From Anarhynchus alexandrinus (taxonomy: Eukaryota > Chordata > Aves > Charadriiformes > Charadriidae), in assembly GCA_008711295.1 (NCBI GenBank), contig VUYV01000088.1:2869812-2933811 (forward strand): a stretch of DNA of 64,000 bases, given 5' to 3'. Shown here in pieces: positions 1-14,400 of the stretch; the first letter of the stretch is position 1, and each line of letters begins with the position of its first letter. The notes below the pieces were generated by a model. The model saw only the letters and a list, made by a program, of their open reading frames with translations. It was not told the DNA's origin and searched no databases. Both the position numbers and the translations under genes were made by a program.

Positions 1-1945
1 ATCAGTTCTTGGTCATTAGAATTCCAGGTCCTCACAGAAATGACATAATTTTCTAATAATTTATGCCCCCCAAAAATGAAAGAATTGCTGAAACAACTGT
101 TGGAACTGGCGCTGCCTTGTGCAGTGACTAGTATTTGTTAGTGTAAAATGTACAAATGATTACTACATCAGCTAAATGAGAAACTTTATCAGCTGGCACC
201 AGTTATAGGCTTGTCGCTCTTTATTGGCAAAATAGAACTGACATCACTGTATTTACCTAATTAAGAAGTCTAAATTGAGAGCCAGTTACCTTAGGCTACC
301 TAAATAGTTAGCCTTTGGATATGCCTCTTTCTCTATTGATTAGATAAAGAGCTTAAGATGGCTCCTAAGTCAAGCAACTCAGTTAGGCAGGGTTTGTGGA
401 AGGGTTAATAGTTTTAATTAGACAACATGGGGTGTCATCTCTGTGCAGTGGATACATGGCAGCCACATTTCAGGTGTGTTGCCTAAGCAGTTGCTGTGTG
501 GCCAGAGATCTCCACAGGCTTGTGATCTTCAGAGCTCAGTGGGTTGGTCCTAGTGCTGCAGTGATGTGCGTGGGAGATCCCGGGGGGGGAAACCATCGCC
601 AAGGAGCTCATTCAGTGCCCATCTTTTGGCGCTGGTAAGCAGTTGAACAGGCGGCCTCAGAGAAAACATACTTCTGGGGGAAGCGGTGATTCAGCGCTGG
701 CATGAGTTCTGCTGAGTCTTGCTGAACCAGTGCCAGGGGGCTGCTAGGGGGCTTTATATTGAAAGCGACATCTCTCAGTTAAGATGTATTATTTAGCATT
801 AGTTACTCAAGGGCATTGTAAATCTTACAATTTTTTTTTTCTTCACAAGACTGCTGGCTGGAGAAGTTTGTGCTCTCTTCCACAGCATTCAGTGTGAGGG
901 ATCTTAAATGTCATAACCGCGGTGTCATCAGGCAGAGCCAGTGGATCCTGTAGCTGCCACAGCAGCAGATCCCTGCAGTCAGGCAGCGTAGTCCTTTATC
1001 GTCCATCCAACATTCTGCATCTTCTAAAACTCAGTGTTAACACAGTGGTTGTGAGGCACATTGGATTTGTAGCTCTCCTTCTGTCTCTGCTTATGGTATC
1101 CCAAGTCTGATTTCCATTTCCAGATCTTTTGCATTTAATCTTGCATACTTACTGGTTCTTAGTTGTCTCCTGCTGCTCTAAATCACTTCCCTTTGCACAT
1201 TTAATGATGCGACTACCTTGTTTTAGCAGGATTGTCTTCTTATATTCTGTTCTCAGTGAGAAATTGAAGACTTTTGATTTGGTATGGGTGATTTCCTCCT
1301 GGTCAGAGGAAAAGGCCTAACACTTAATTAGTTCATCTTCCAGTCTATGATTGCTACAAACAGTATGCTCCCTGATGCATTGGTTCTGTCTAGTTCTAAA
1401 TGACCAAAGTGATAATGCTATTTTGCTACTTCCAAACCCATTGAAGCTGCTGCTGTTGCAACAATAAAAGTAGCAGTTTTCTGTTAAAATTCTTTACCCT
1501 GTGTTAAGGGGGAAAAAAAACCCAACAAAAACAAACCACAAAACAAACAAATGGTTGTTTGGAAATTACACTATAATACTTTATAGATATTGTAGTTATG
1601 GGAACTTATATTTTCATTCTCTTCTGTGGATAAATTTCTGTTTATGCTATAAGCATGGGTTTCCAGGAAGAGAGGAGGGCCTTGTACTTTCGGAGGTGAA
1701 ATCTGGCCATATCTAGGGCACATGAAAGAAAATAGAAGATGAGTCGCACAGTGGACAAGGTCCTGAGGTATCTCCATGAAGTGTTGCCATTTCCAGACTG
1801 GAACGTACAATTTTCAGCCTGAAGAATTGAAGTAAATTTTGTTGTTGTGAAAGCTGTAATTTTGGTGGAAAAACCTTTCCCACAAATTTTATTTTGAAGG
1901 TTGAGGATCTGAGACTGAAATTCCTAGGCTAGCTGCCAACTCTAT
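1..1945. other. Non-coding stretch, no supported gene
   Basis: AT-rich sequence with no open frame above about 80 codons and no exon with family similarity and splice sites. It may be intron or 5' flank of FKBP1B. I see no repeat here that I can name. Confidence 0.5.
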
Positions 1946-1947
1946 AT

Positions 1948-2660
1948 CATGGAATCACAGAAGGGTTTGGGTTGGAAAGTACTTTTAAAGATCATCTAGT
2001 TCTACCCCCCTGCCATGGACAGGGATATTTTCCACTAGATCAGGTTGCTCAAAGGCCCATCCAACCTGACCTTTAACACTTCCAAAGATGGGGCATCCAC
2101 AATGTCTCTGGGCAAGCTGTTCCAGTGTCTCACCACCCTCAGTGTAAAGAGTTTCTCCTTATACGCAACCTAAACTTACAATCTTCCAGCTTAAAACTGT
2201 TGCCCCTTGTTCTGTCACTACAGGCCTTGGTAAAAGGTTTCTCTCTGTCTTTCTTATAAGCCTCCTTTATATATTGAAAGGTTGCAATAAGATCTCCCTG
2301 GAACCTTCTCTTCTCCAGGCTGAACAACCCCAGCTCTCTCAGCCTGTCCTCATAGGAGAGGTCTTCCAACCCTCTGATCTATTTTGTGTCCCTCCTCCGG
2401 ACCCGCTCCAACAGGTCTATGTCTGTCTTGTACTGGGGACCGCAGAGCTGGATGCAGTACTCCATCCAGGTGGGGGTCTCATGAGAGCAGAGCAGAGAGG
2501 GAGAATCACCTCCCTCAACCTGCTGGCCATGCTTCTTTTCATGCAGCCCGGAGTACCATTGGCTTTCTGGGCTGCAAGCATGCACTGTTGGCTCATGTCC
2601 AATCTTTCATCCACCAGTATCCCCAAGTCCTTCTCTGCAGGGCTGCTCTCAATGCATTCT
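1948..2660 (-). mobile_element. CR1 LINE fragment, 3' end, minus orientation
   Basis: Read on the minus strand this is the C-terminal part and 3' UTR of a CR1 non-LTR retrotransposon. The plus-strand start at 1948 is the reverse complement of the CR1 tail (TGATTCCATGA-like, then the TCCAACCCAAACC-like motif). Minus frames give typical ORF2 C-terminal pieces: [41 protein letters not shown]. The reading frame is broken by several frameshifts and stops, so it is a dead 5'-truncated copy. The inner boundary near 2660 is approximate. Confidence 0.9.
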
Positions 2661-2664
2661 TACT

Positions 2665-3755
2665 TGAAAGTTATACTACATGATAGTTATCCTGCTGCAC
2701 ACATGCAGCCACATAAGGAGCATCCAACCATAGTTTGCAGTACTTCTGTACCTGACCGCTATCCACAAACACTTAAATTACAAAGTAAAAGCAAAATTAT
2801 ATGTAATCTTCTCTCATTCTGAAACTATTTTGCTTTTTTCTGGAGGAAGTTGGAATGGTAATTGCAAAGACTGACTTTAGCCATAGGGGAAAAGTCTTCT
2901 TCAATGACATTTGTCATTCATGGAGAGGAACGGTCTTTTCTGCAGTGTCATGCTGAAACACCTGACCTTGGCTTGGCGTTTAGATCGCGCTCTGGAAGCG
3001 TCTCTCTTCACTGATGAGAGCAGGAGATGTTCCTCTGTCACGCTGCCTGTGTGACTAGCTCCCCGCACCCTCCATGTCCCTCAGTGGCCAGCTGGCAACA
3101 ACTCTGGAAAAGCTACAGCTGCGTCTGTCCCACAATGCCAGGCCAGTTTCTGGAGTGCACAGACAGCCCCATCAATAGCTTTCATTTTATGCTCTGCTTT
3201 GAATTTTGTTCTGCTGTCATTTGCACCTTGTCTTCAGTCAAAGAAATAGCAGGGACAGGTTCAGAGCTCTTCCTTAGGTCAGTCAGCAGTGCTTCTTCAG
3301 AGCACAGCTGAGGGCTATCATCTAACGTGGGTTGAGCCCATTTTGTCATGTCCTGCCTTTTCCTGGCTGAAACTCAAAAGTCATGACCTTTGATATCTGA
3401 ACACTGGGGACTACCAGTGCCTGTAACTATATGAAGAGGTGCTGAAAATTCATTGGATCAAGATGGAAATGCGTCATTAAAAAGTGGTCCTTACCTGTGC
3501 CATTAAGACTTTTTCTATGCAAAACCATTTATATAGCTCATCTCCTTTTCAGCATTTATATATTCAGATTCCTGCCTGGGAGTGTAGGAGTTTTAAATGC
3601 TTATGAGTCAAATGCAAATTCAGGGCTGATACAACCAGGAAGAACTGCCATCATTAATCCCCTGTGGACAATTTAAACAGTTGAATCTGATCGAAGTACT
3701 ACATCCTTCATTCATAAATCCCTCTGGAAAGGGAAAAGCATTGTTTACTCTCCTT
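2665..3755. other. Non-coding stretch
   Basis: No gene supported. Open frames here lack splice-site support and family similarity. Confidence 0.45.
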
Positions 3756-3759
3756 TAAA

Positions 3760-3900
3760 AGACAAGGAAATTCAGAAGGGAAATGATTTGTCCAGGGAAC
3801 ACAGCAAGCTTTTGATAAAAGCCCATGAATTTCTACCCCCAGCTTTAAAGTCCTTATCTATTATATTTATCACTAGGCTGTATCAACTCTGTGGGAGAGC
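3760..3900 (+). repeat. Ancient MIR/CORE-SINE-like fragment
   Basis: The stretch resembles the conserved MIR core: a 'gaaattcagaaggg' part, then a degraded form of the 'acttgcccaaggtcacacagc' motif (seen as 'atttgtccagggaacacagc'), and further on a 'cactaggctgtatc' part in the expected order. Strongly diverged, so the call is inferred from motif order only. Confidence 0.45.
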
Positions 3901-5253
3901 TGTTTCTTTTTTTCCAGAACTCAGAAGTGTTTAACTTTTGAGAACAAACTATTTAAATTAAGATGAATGGTGGAAAATCACAACATACTTTATTTTTTAT
4001 TAGGTTTTCTGTCTTTCTCTAACCAATCCTGATTTGATTGGTTATATAAGTATTGTAAACAGATTAAGGGCTCAATCCTTCCCTGCTGTAAAGAATAATA
4101 GGGGATTTGATTGTAGCGATTCACTTTATTTCAATAAAGTAACTAAAGCTTGCAATACATTGATTCACTAAAACTGCAGAGCCATTTCTCAAGTGCTTTC
4201 CTAAGACTTGCTATCATAGCACATTCAAAGCTCCTCTTCAGATGCAAAAGTTTCTAAAGCCTTTGGGAAGACGATATCAAACAAAGTAGTCTGGACCTGA
4301 GAGAGCTTGTAGCTGTGAACACAGGTGCCCGAGGTAATGGAGAGCTGAGAAATGGTTTGCCTTGCAGAAAAAGATCAATGAAATCTTGGGCTGGGATTTT
4401 TTCCTGCATGAGTGTGGGAAGAAACAGTGTCTAACTGCAAAATTCCTCCATACTGTAGTGGAGTTATACAACCTGTAATCTTTCTATTATCATCTGTCAC
4501 TGTAGGACTGGCCCATTTGTAGGCTACAAAGCATTTAAATGATGACAGCTGTATTAGGCAGTAAGGGTCATGGTTAGCCATTGTGTTTATAGAGGGCAGC
4601 GAGATAAGAATAGCTCCCAGTCTTCAGTGCTCGCCACATTTACTTTAGATGTCGGACACCTCTGTACGTTTTGTGGACAAGTAGCTGTGTTGAAAAAGTG
4701 GGGGGTACTAGGGCAATAGTTATCTTAGCTCTTCTTTTTCCCTTGAGAAACTGATGTACGATACAGGCCAAGAGGGTGTTGGCTGATAAAAGCCAGGCAA
4801 ATGTGAAGTGTTCTCTGAATTTGATGTCAAGGAGCCTGCCATCTGAGAGAAACAAGACATTGTCCGGCAGCACCATGAATGAATGAATGAACATGCCCAA
4901 CGTGCCCTTCCACTGCCCCTCCTGTTCCTCTCCAGAGTTTTGCAGTGGTGTGGGGAGCCAAGGTGTTAAGGTGGTTGTAGAGAAGAGTGAAGACTTGCCT
5001 GTGGGAATGAGGGCAAATATTTATTTCTGTTTCGATCTCGCATTTCTGACCTGTCAAACTTGCCAGTAATGTACTGTTTGGGGACCCTCCCATAGCACAC
5101 TCTCAGTCTCTCCATTGCAATAATTTACTGGGACAAATTTTTTTTTAGCATGCTTTGTGTATTTAATGCTGCTGTGGTGGTGACTATGTAGTGGTGCCAT
5201 TATTTCTTTATATAAGTGACATCAGAATACATTTGTTTGGCCTTCTCCCTCCT

Positions 5254-5279
5254 CCCCCCCCCCCCCCAAAAAAAAAAAA
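5254..5279. repeat. C14-A12 compound homopolymer
   Basis: Fourteen C followed immediately by twelve A. A simple-sequence tract, likely length-variable between individuals and prone to sequencing error. Confidence 0.9.
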
Positions 5280-5765
5280 GACAAAAAATTTCCTACTTGA
5301 ATCTGTGGACTAAAGCATGTTTTTGGTTTGCCATTGTTTAGTGGGTGAGTGGACAATAATTTCTGGGCTGAGATTATGGTTCACAATGAGAGAATTTTAC
5401 CTTGAGTAAGCAGACAAGGTGTCTGTATATGCTGAAAGAATTATTGTTATTAATATGTTTATTAATGCAGTGCACATGACTTTGTTTAAAGGAAGTATTG
5501 TTGCCCTTCTACTGAGCGATTGCAAATTTCAAGCCTTTATAATTAGCTTCTTATCAGACAATAAATCAATGTCACTAGCCAAGGTAACTTCTGAACATGA
5601 CTTGCATAAACCTGTCACTGAGCAGGATTCATCAGAACTGCATTTGTTCCTGATCAAGGAATGGTAACAACTTGGACGTGACAAGCCCTATCAGGGTGAA
5701 GTATTTAAAGACCCCCACCTCACCCTGAAATAGTGGCAATGCTGCACAAGATGATCCTCCTACTT

Positions 5766-5789
5766 CCCCCCCCCCCCCCCCCCCCCCCN
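5766..5789. repeat. Poly-C tract ending in an undetermined base
   Basis: Twenty-three C in a row followed by N at 5789. The N marks an unresolved base or collapsed small gap at a G-quadruplex-prone tract (G-rich on the minus strand), so the true length is unknown. Confidence 0.9.
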
Positions 5790-6465
5790 GACTCTTGGGA
5801 TTTAAAAGTCAAGAAACTCTGTTTTGCTGAACCTTTCTTTTACTGCTTCTCGTGAAGCAGTGTTTGATAATTTAGAAATGCTTCTTTTGGCTGAACCAAG
5901 TGAGGACAGACTCGATGACTGTCCCTGCGTATGAGGAAGATACTTAGGACCTTTTTATAGTGAGAAGCCACAACTCATGCATGGTCTTCTACCTGCTGTT
6001 TGCCAAAGAGCTGGGGAGACAACTTAGAAAAAAAATGAAATCAGCTTACCAAATATTTTTACACTGTGGTGGGTATTCTGTACAACAGAATATTGTATTA
6101 GCTTAAATATCAGATCAGCATTTTTATATTTAAGGTGGATAAGTGTGGGTTTTTACAATTTGTTTTCCTGTTTTGGGATTTACTTGAGTAAGACCTCTCT
6201 AATACTAGTATGTGTGTGCGTGTACTCTTGAAGTTCAAAGATTTTGGATCATAATGTTAAAATCTTCAGGTCAAAGTGGGTGGGTTTTTCTTAGTATTCA
6301 AAACATTTTAAAATGAATTCTGATTCATTGTTTTTACTCAGTATTGGAGTTCTGAAATTTATTATCTTATACTATACTTTGTTCAGCCAGTCTCTCCCAT
6401 ATGTGTTTTTGGCCAGTAATGTGGCAAAATTCCAATTTAGGAGAGGAGAGAAAAGAAGAGAAATA

Positions 6466-6595
6466 GAATAGCATATTTCAGTTGGAAGGGACCTACAACG
6501 ATCATCTAGTCCAACTGCCTGACCACTTCAGGGCTGACCAAAAGTTAAAGCATGTTAAGGGCATTGTCCAAATGCCTCAAACACTCGCAGGCAAT
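6466..6595 (-). mobile_element. Short CR1 LINE 3' UTR fragment, minus orientation
   Basis: Starts with the tail-like 'atagaatagcatatttcagttggaagggacc' region and continues through 'gatcatctagtccaactgcc', the reverse complement of the CR1 3' UTR consensus. About 130 bp remain and no coding part. The right boundary is approximate. Confidence 0.8.
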
Positions 6596-6599
6596 TTTG

Positions 6600-9500
6600 G
6601 AGTTATGGATAGCAAATGTTGTCAAGCTGGCTCTCCAGGAGTAGGTATGCAGATGACTGGACAATGTTTATAGAGGATCATAAAGTTTTTCCATCATGAT
6701 CTGCAACGAATTCATGATACTTTGAGTAAGAAATTAAAAAAGGTACAAAATAAACATGCCAGTTGGCATAGGTTGGCTTTTTGAGTAAAGGACTTTCCAG
6801 TGGGCCTTAAAATGGACTGGTGTTAGCCCCACTGTAAGTGATATTTTTATCAGTGGAGAAAAATATCAAGGTGAAAAAACTGACAAATTAATCCTTTATA
6901 AAGGGTCTCATCCTGTAGGTCATTGATACAGAGTAATAGGGATCACTATGTAAAATGGTCACAAGTCAATAATACATTTCAGTTTCTATAAAACCCTTTA
7001 CAAAGTCCTCGGTGGAAGAACGAAGAATGAGGCCTGTGCTTACAGATAAGAGGACTTTGTCACGCGAAGCAGTGACTCTGGAAAAGATGTGGGGAGTGGT
7101 GGTTGATTATCAAATGAACACGAGCTCCGGAGCTGTTCTTTTGCCAAAAAGCTGACTGCAATCCATGAATATATAACCAGGAGCGCTGAGGGAAAGTGAG
7201 GAGGTCCAGAGGCTTCACACTACTATGGCTGTTTCAAAAATAGTGTACTCAATTTTGTAGTCTACAATGCAGGAAAGAGACGGGAGGGTGGTAGAACTGC
7301 TGGGAAACCTTCCTGAACATGGAATGCTTAATTTAGTCAGCAGAGGTTAAGGGATGGTTTGGTACTTACATGGGGAACAAAAAAGCGATAGGACAACTGA
7401 ATTGTTCTATTAGTTCACCAAGATATATTAAGATATCATATTTGGAAAGTGAAATTTTGCAAGTTCACTTTAAAATAAGGAATACATTTGAACTGGAAAT
7501 ACTGATTTATAAGTGAACACCAACCAATAACTGCAGTCAGTTCATCGCCCTGAGAAATCTTTAAATCAGCTCTAATTCAAACAGGAATTATTTAGAGAAA
7601 ATCCTACAGCCTGCATTGAAGTAGGAAGACAGATGAAGAGATTGCAAGGACCACTTCTAGCATGTAAGTGCATTAATTAATAGTTTTGTCATGTAATTTG
7701 GAAGCTTTGGTTGCATTCTCATTCAATGGTTTTTCCCTCATGTAGATTAGTCCTAGATGCTCCAGATCTTTCCTAGATTCAATAGCTTTTTGGGCTGGGC
7801 TGGCAATTTGTCTGACTCCCCAAATACCAACGGTTGAACTTGAACTTCCCTAGCTTTAATCACGTCAATTATTTTTCTTTTGCATTTCATTTTTTGTGTG
7901 TTCATATCTTTGATGTATTTTCCTGTATAGATCTGGATGAAAACTACAAAATAGAGTCGATCAAAATGTTATCTGCTTTTTCAACGTCTTGGTTTTATGA
8001 TGGTGAAATAAGTGCTCTGCCATGGGTGGAATTTACTGACATCAGAGGACAGTCAGCATTTTGTAGGAGATGCTCCAAATCTTGAAAAATGAGCTGGTAG
8101 AGAGCTCTGGAACCACTTATATCCACTTGCATTCTGATTACCAGCTTGCATTTGGCATCCTTAGAATTGGTCACGTCTCTAAAAAGTAGTTGGAGCATAT
8201 TAAAAGGAAATTAACAAAATGACTAATCAGTTATGGAACATAATATCACGTTTCACTCAAAGTCATTTTCCATACTGAGCCAGAGGCCTTAATTATGTTT
8301 TTACACTGCTTTGGTTGATACGATTTTTATTAGATAGTGCTTATAGCATGTGAAAAACAAAATGGTTGCATTAAAACAGATAGGTATTTGACTTCAAGAT
8401 ATGTCTCTGATGTGGAGATTACTGGGCAGAAACCTTTGATTGGTGCTGTGAATCTCACCAGATAGCTCTAATGGCTCTTTCTATAAAAATAGGTGAGTAT
8501 TAGAAATCCCTAGCAGGACAGCAGTATTTACGAGAAGGGAGGCTTTCCATCGTGATCTGCAATGCACAGAAATATTTGCAGCTCAGAAAGATTGACAAGC
8601 CAGTGTGGTGTTCAGGGTAACAAAAGCTGTTTGCATAAATCCCCTTGCAGTCATCGCATCTCATTTAATTGACATCCCTCTAGTTTGTTTTTCTCTAAAA
8701 ACTTCATTTGGCTGAGTATTCTGGAAAACCCTGCATTATCAATTTAGTGCAGGCAAAGCAAGTTTCTGCAGCAGCTATTTTCAGGAGCTGATGTTGGCCA
8801 CTTGAAGCCCTGTCCCACCTTCAGCTCTGCCCTGTTCTGCAGCAGCGCTGCTTGACTCTTGTTCTGCTGCGTGCTCCCACTCACGGGGCTGCGGTTGTGT
8901 GGTTCTGTATGTTGCATGCACATCAGAACTGTATTGTGTTACAGGAAAACCCGACGTTGGCAAACAGCGTTCACAGTTTGTGCTTTAAGCATGCCTCAAG
9001 GACATCTGTGTATGGTAAAAATAAAAATAGCCACACTGGAAAGAACATGGAAAAATTCTCGAGAGAGTGACTGTAAAATAAAATGATCCCATCTAAAAAT
9101 ATGATGCATACCTAGCACAGAAGTTCACCTTGATTTTAAAGTCCTGATAACTCTGGGGGTGGTTTGGGGACAAATCCTGGGGCCACTGGAGGACCTGCGG
9201 TATGGCGATACTGAAAGGTGCAGGCAGAGGTAGATGGACACACTGGAGCCTGGGATTGCCTGCACATCCTCGGGCAGCGCAAGTGGCAAATGGCGCAGTC
9301 TGGGTATGACGATACTGAGCACCTTGATGTCTTTCCCAACTCAGGCCTGCTTCATAGACATTGCAAGAAATAATAGAGGCATAGATAGCCTCGCAGCCTG
9401 TATTTTGGTAAAATACAGCTTCATCCCATAGATGGTTTGGGTGTAAGACTTTTCACTTGATTTTGTAATAGTTTTGTTCTGTTTAAGTACAAAACGATAC

Positions 9501-11435
9501 CTATGGTGTGTATTTTCCAGACGTAGTGATCAAACCAAGTATACAACAAAACCTTTGTGAAAGACATTAAAATTCTCTTCTCTGTTCATGTCACACAGCG
9601 ATAACTATCAAATGCAAATCCACCTGTAGTCCTGATTTTTCTGTGCACTAGTCGTGATATGAATTTTATTCATGAAGTAGATATTCATCATTCTTTTCAA
9701 CACAATGCAACTATTCTTTACTGGTGTTACAGTAACCCCTAGAGGTCCCACTGGAGGGTTTCATCATGCTACACACAACTGACATAATGAGGTTAATTTT
9801 ATTGAGTGTATTTGGTTCCCTGTACCCCAATGTTCATGATTCATCATTTATTTTGTCAGTGAATAGTGAGATAATGAGATAGCAGGTTGACAAGGGCAGA
9901 AATAAATTTAGGTTTAAAATGACGGATGTGCCTTGTGAGCAAGTTCAGCCAAGTAGGACCTCAGTCTGTTCCATGGGAATTGCCAGGTCAAAGCTGACTC
10001 AGAATTAGTATTTATGAATACTCCATCAAGATGTAAGCATGAATAATGATAAATGTCTTTATTAATACACATTAACTGATACTTTCCGCTACCCAGTATT
10101 TCTTAAAATATCTATGCACCAAAGTTGAGAAGAACAATACTTTAAATATCATCTGATCAGAATTACGGCTGCCTGCTGAGATGCAGTGTGTGTTCTTCAT
10201 ACCAGATAACAAAAATATATGTTTTGTACTATGTGGACATGATAAACTTTGCTATGCTCTTGCCTGTCCATTTCCTCACTTTTAAGAGTTGGGGTTTTTT
10301 TAAGTGATAAATGTCATACATGTTCTCACAAAGCATTGCAGCTTAGGAAGTTGAACTTTTAAAATTAGATGTTTAGGCTTTGGAGTGATGGTAATTACTG
10401 TAACTTTGTGATAGCTATACTTTATGTCTAGGGAAAACATAAGAAAATATTTAGAGTTGAAGAGGTTTTAAAATAATTCAGTTGAAATCAAAGAAGTTAG
10501 ATGCCCAGATGCACTTGCAATGCTCACAGTATGACTACTGCATCTTTAGACACCTAATTATCTTTAAATATCTGTCCTTTATTCTGTGTTTAAATGCAAA
10601 ACCTGTGCCATTTGTAGCTAGCATGGATGTGTTAATAAATATAATGTAAGCATTGTATCTTTAACTAACATTTCTGTATGATAGAAAGCGTGTGTGGGAC
10701 CAGATATTCCATTCTTCTATCCTGGTGTAGGTGTGACATTTCTAATCTGGTTAATACATACTACATTTTGTATACATTTGCAGTTGAAAGAAGATTGTGT
10801 GTGCTGCTCTGTAGCAGGCACCAAGTGTTTCTCGGCTTTTACTGGGCTTTCAATGTTATGAGTCATGGAGACAGGGGAGTGTTAAACATTTCTGGCCACA
10901 TTAAGTGAAGATTGGTCCCATTTGGCTTGCAATTTTAAGTACTTACTAGTTTATTTAATAAGGATTTTGTCTGCCTTTTATTATGTATTATGTGTGATTC
11001 ACAGGCTTAGGAGACGTGGCACGTTCAGCCTCTCGCTCGAGAGGATCTGCTGTGTTGGAGACAAGCACGTTCTCATTCTTGAACACCACCCCGGGCCGTG
11101 TCTACATTACAGCTGACAAGGGCTGGGAGCGGGACGGTTGTGTGAGCCACCACTCCTGATCACAGCCTTGCCCTGCAAGCACTCTACAGACTGCCCGTCC
11201 GGGTGTGCTAAGGTGCCTGGCAGAATATTAAACTGCCAGACAGGCTTAGACATAGAGTCCCTTGGGCTGTGCCTGGGGTTGCACTTGTAGTTGTGCTGTC
11301 TGAATATAGAGTAAGTCTGATCCAGAGGGCAGCCTTTGGATGACCCCGGCGTGCAATGTGGAAATACCCATCGTCTCAGAGCATGGCCAGCGCTCCAAGC
11401 TGGAAAGTTAGGTCGAAGATACACGACTATGAAGG
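6600..11435. other. Non-coding stretch
   Basis: No exon, RNA gene or repeat that I can support. Composition is AT-rich throughout. Frames of 60-80 codons occur on both strands but show no family similarity, no consistent splice sites and no start context. Confidence 0.45.
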
Positions 11436-11436
11436 A

Positions 11437-11455
11437 AAGAGAGAGAGAGAGAGAG
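11437..11455. repeat. (GA)n microsatellite
   Basis: An uninterrupted run of GA dinucleotides, about nine units. Confidence 0.85.
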
Positions 11456-11459
11456 CAAT

Positions 11460-14400
11460 TTCAGCTGAGGAAATATCCATGACCTCGACATGCCCCAGCC
11501 ATGATTTTGTAGCTCTCCACTGGTGATAATCCATGTTGGCTCAGACCCCAGCTGGGATCAGACAGGTCAGCTCCCGCCTAGAGGTTTCTGACTGGGGAAC
11601 AGAAACGGAGCTCTAAACAGAAGAAAAAGAATGAAAAATTTTAGGATTAGACTGAGAACACTTATGTTTGGCTCAGCAGTAGCAGCGCCACATACGCGTG
11701 CAGTGTTTGGGAGCTGTTTCCTGATGGCGCCACATAAGATGCTCACGGAGCAGCATCCAGGCTGAGAATCAGAGCATTCGCTCGACTTGCAAACCTAAGT
11801 GTGGCTCTGGAGCCAGCTACAGAGCTTGCTACTGGTCTCACTGGGCAGATTATCACTTCTTTTATTTACTCTTACTTTGGGCAGACCAAGAGCCTGATGA
11901 CAAGAATGTCCAATACATGATTTAGCTTCTGCAGATGGTCAGGATGTGCCCGTCTAATTTCTTGCATGTAGGGGCCAAAGGGAGAGAAAGCAAGGGATTT
12001 AATGGGAACTATAGAGCAGTCGCAGGGAACATCCTCCTGGTACTCTGCAGTGTAATGTGAGAGTCACACAAGGTAAACAGTTTAACAACTGGGTTGTGTT
12101 TGCTTTATGGGTCTCCTCAGGGCTACGTACGATGAATTTTCTCTACCTTTCGGAGGCTGCGTGTTGCTGCAGTTTGCAAGGTTTGGGGGGGGTCACATTA
12201 TTGATTTTATTTTCTTAGGAGAAAAGGTAAATAGAATCATTCATTTGCACACTCTGGCATGAGTTGGACCTCAGGACTCCTGTATTAAAGCTCAAGGTGA
12301 CTGAGAAGCAGAAGATACTTCAGTATTTAACCTCCCAGTGAAGAGACACATTTAATTCTTTATTACGTAACTGCTTTTTCAGAAAAATTCTGTATTTTTC
12401 CATGCGTCTCTGACTCTGTTTCCAGTTATTCTGGTAAACATGGGTGTGTAGGAAGAAGGGGAATAATTGCTTTTTAAATGGTTGAAAATAATGCAATTAA
12501 ACCCCTGTAATCAGATGCTACAGGATGTGGCTATTCATTTCACGGTCCTTTTTGCTAAAGATCGATCCTGCTGTGATTAACCAGTGGCAGTTCTTGGGCT
12601 TCAGACATAAATATCCAGGAAGGCAAAGCTGGGCAGATCAGATCAAATTTATCCACGGCAATTTTAAGGGTGGAGTGACAAGATCAGCTCTGGAAAAATA
12701 AGGAGTGAGCTAGCTAGTTATCCCAACCAAACAACCATTTTAACAATCCTTTGGTTGCTTTCAATGCAGGTGCTTTTCGACAAAGTTCTGCTTTCAAACA
12801 CTCCCCCCCTACTATAGATGTTCCCACCATTATTTTTTTTATAGCATCATCGTCGTTTCCAGGAAGAGAGAAAAGAGAATTCGATTACGTTTGTATCATA
12901 GCATCATTCAAGAGCTCCGTTGTGCTTAACTCTGCAAAAACCAGATTAAGAGAAACTCTCATTCTCAGACAGCTAATGAAAGTGAACAACAAAGAACAGA
13001 GGAGGAAGGGACATGGTCAGATACACACATATATTGCTATTATATTTACTTTCTTTTTTCAAAGGTAAATAAAGAGACATCTCTCAGCCAAATTATCCAT
13101 TTAATAACTCATTTTTCTGTAATGCTAGGACACGTTTGGGTGTTGAAGAGAGGTGCTTATAGGGGGAGGTGGCCTTGGAGAGATGCTCAGAGAGAAAGAG
13201 AGCATTCAGGGCATGGAGCACAAGAGTCAACACCTCCCCTGGGTCTCCAACATCATTTTGTTTGTTTTGAACGTGTTTTAGCCCACTGGCAGCATAGCCT
13301 GTGCTCACTTCAGAGAGAGGTGGTTATACTGTAGTATGTACAGTGTGACTACACTGGTATTAATACACCCGCAGGGAAAGGGAGGACGGCATGGTACAGT
13401 ACGTGTGAAAAGACATCTTGTGCTGGCGGCATCGTCATTGAGTCATTCCATCCTGTCTGCGGCTGTGGGGAGCAGTCACTTCAGGGCCGTAAAGCCGCCA
13501 CGGGCTGGGCTAATCGTTACAATAATCACTTCAGGCACAGTCTGGCTCCCCCTATTCAGTCTCCCTCCACTTTAGGTCTGTAAATATTTGTCCTGTCCAC
13601 ATCTATTGTTGGCACAGAGGCATCAGAAGAAAGTTCTCTTAAGCCTTTGCTTGCATATTTGGCTTTGGGCCAGCGAAAGCTAAACACGATCATCTTAGCC
13701 TCTTACTGCCCCTGCTAATTCTTTTTTTTTCAGTAGTAGACGGTGACTCTCTTCAAGATGGGCTGTAATTTCCTGGGGTAGGTTGGCACTCCCCCAAAGC
13801 ATACGCATTTAATAGCATGTGCCGGTGCAAGTAAACAGCAGGACAGAGGGTTTTTTCTTCCTTTTTTACACACTATCCAATTTGTTCCTTGGCACTTTCC
13901 CCACTCATAGGGAAGGGTGGCTGTCTCTGTATACAAGCCAGAGTTTGATTTATTTATTTTTTGCCTTCCTTGCTGTAGCTGTCTGTAGCCAGCACACCGA
14001 ATTTCCAAAAATGAAGGTGTTAATACAAGTATCGCTTACTGCCCCTCCAGCGACATCTATGCCACTGTTATTTCCAAGTTACCCAAAATGAGAAAAGCAA
14101 TTTGGATGAGTCAGGGAGTCTGCCCTGACTCAGACTGTTTAATGTTGGAGTGTCTCAGGGTCATGCATATTTCTATTAATATAGGGTCAAACTTTGGTAG
14201 GGAGCTCTTGGTTTGATTTGTCTATTTTTAGCAGTCACACCAATGCAGCAAAACCAGCCAAACTAAACCTGGCTCAGTTTGCTTTGAATTTGTGTGAACA
14301 AAAAAAGAACAAAACCCAATCATTGTCTGAAGGGAGTGAAACATATTAATTTTATTCTGTGCTCAGCCAACACACTAGTTTTTATGTCTGTGGTTTGTAC

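Larger units (their letters stand above)
3905..6465. other. Non-coding stretch with homopolymer tracts
   Basis: No gene supported. It holds a C14 run directly followed by A12 (5254-5279) and a C23 run ending in an undetermined base (5766-5789). Confidence 0.45.

Noticed and set aside
2274..2822. 182-codon plus-strand frame
   Set aside because: Antisense of a CR1 3' fragment; CR1 commonly leaves long antisense frames.
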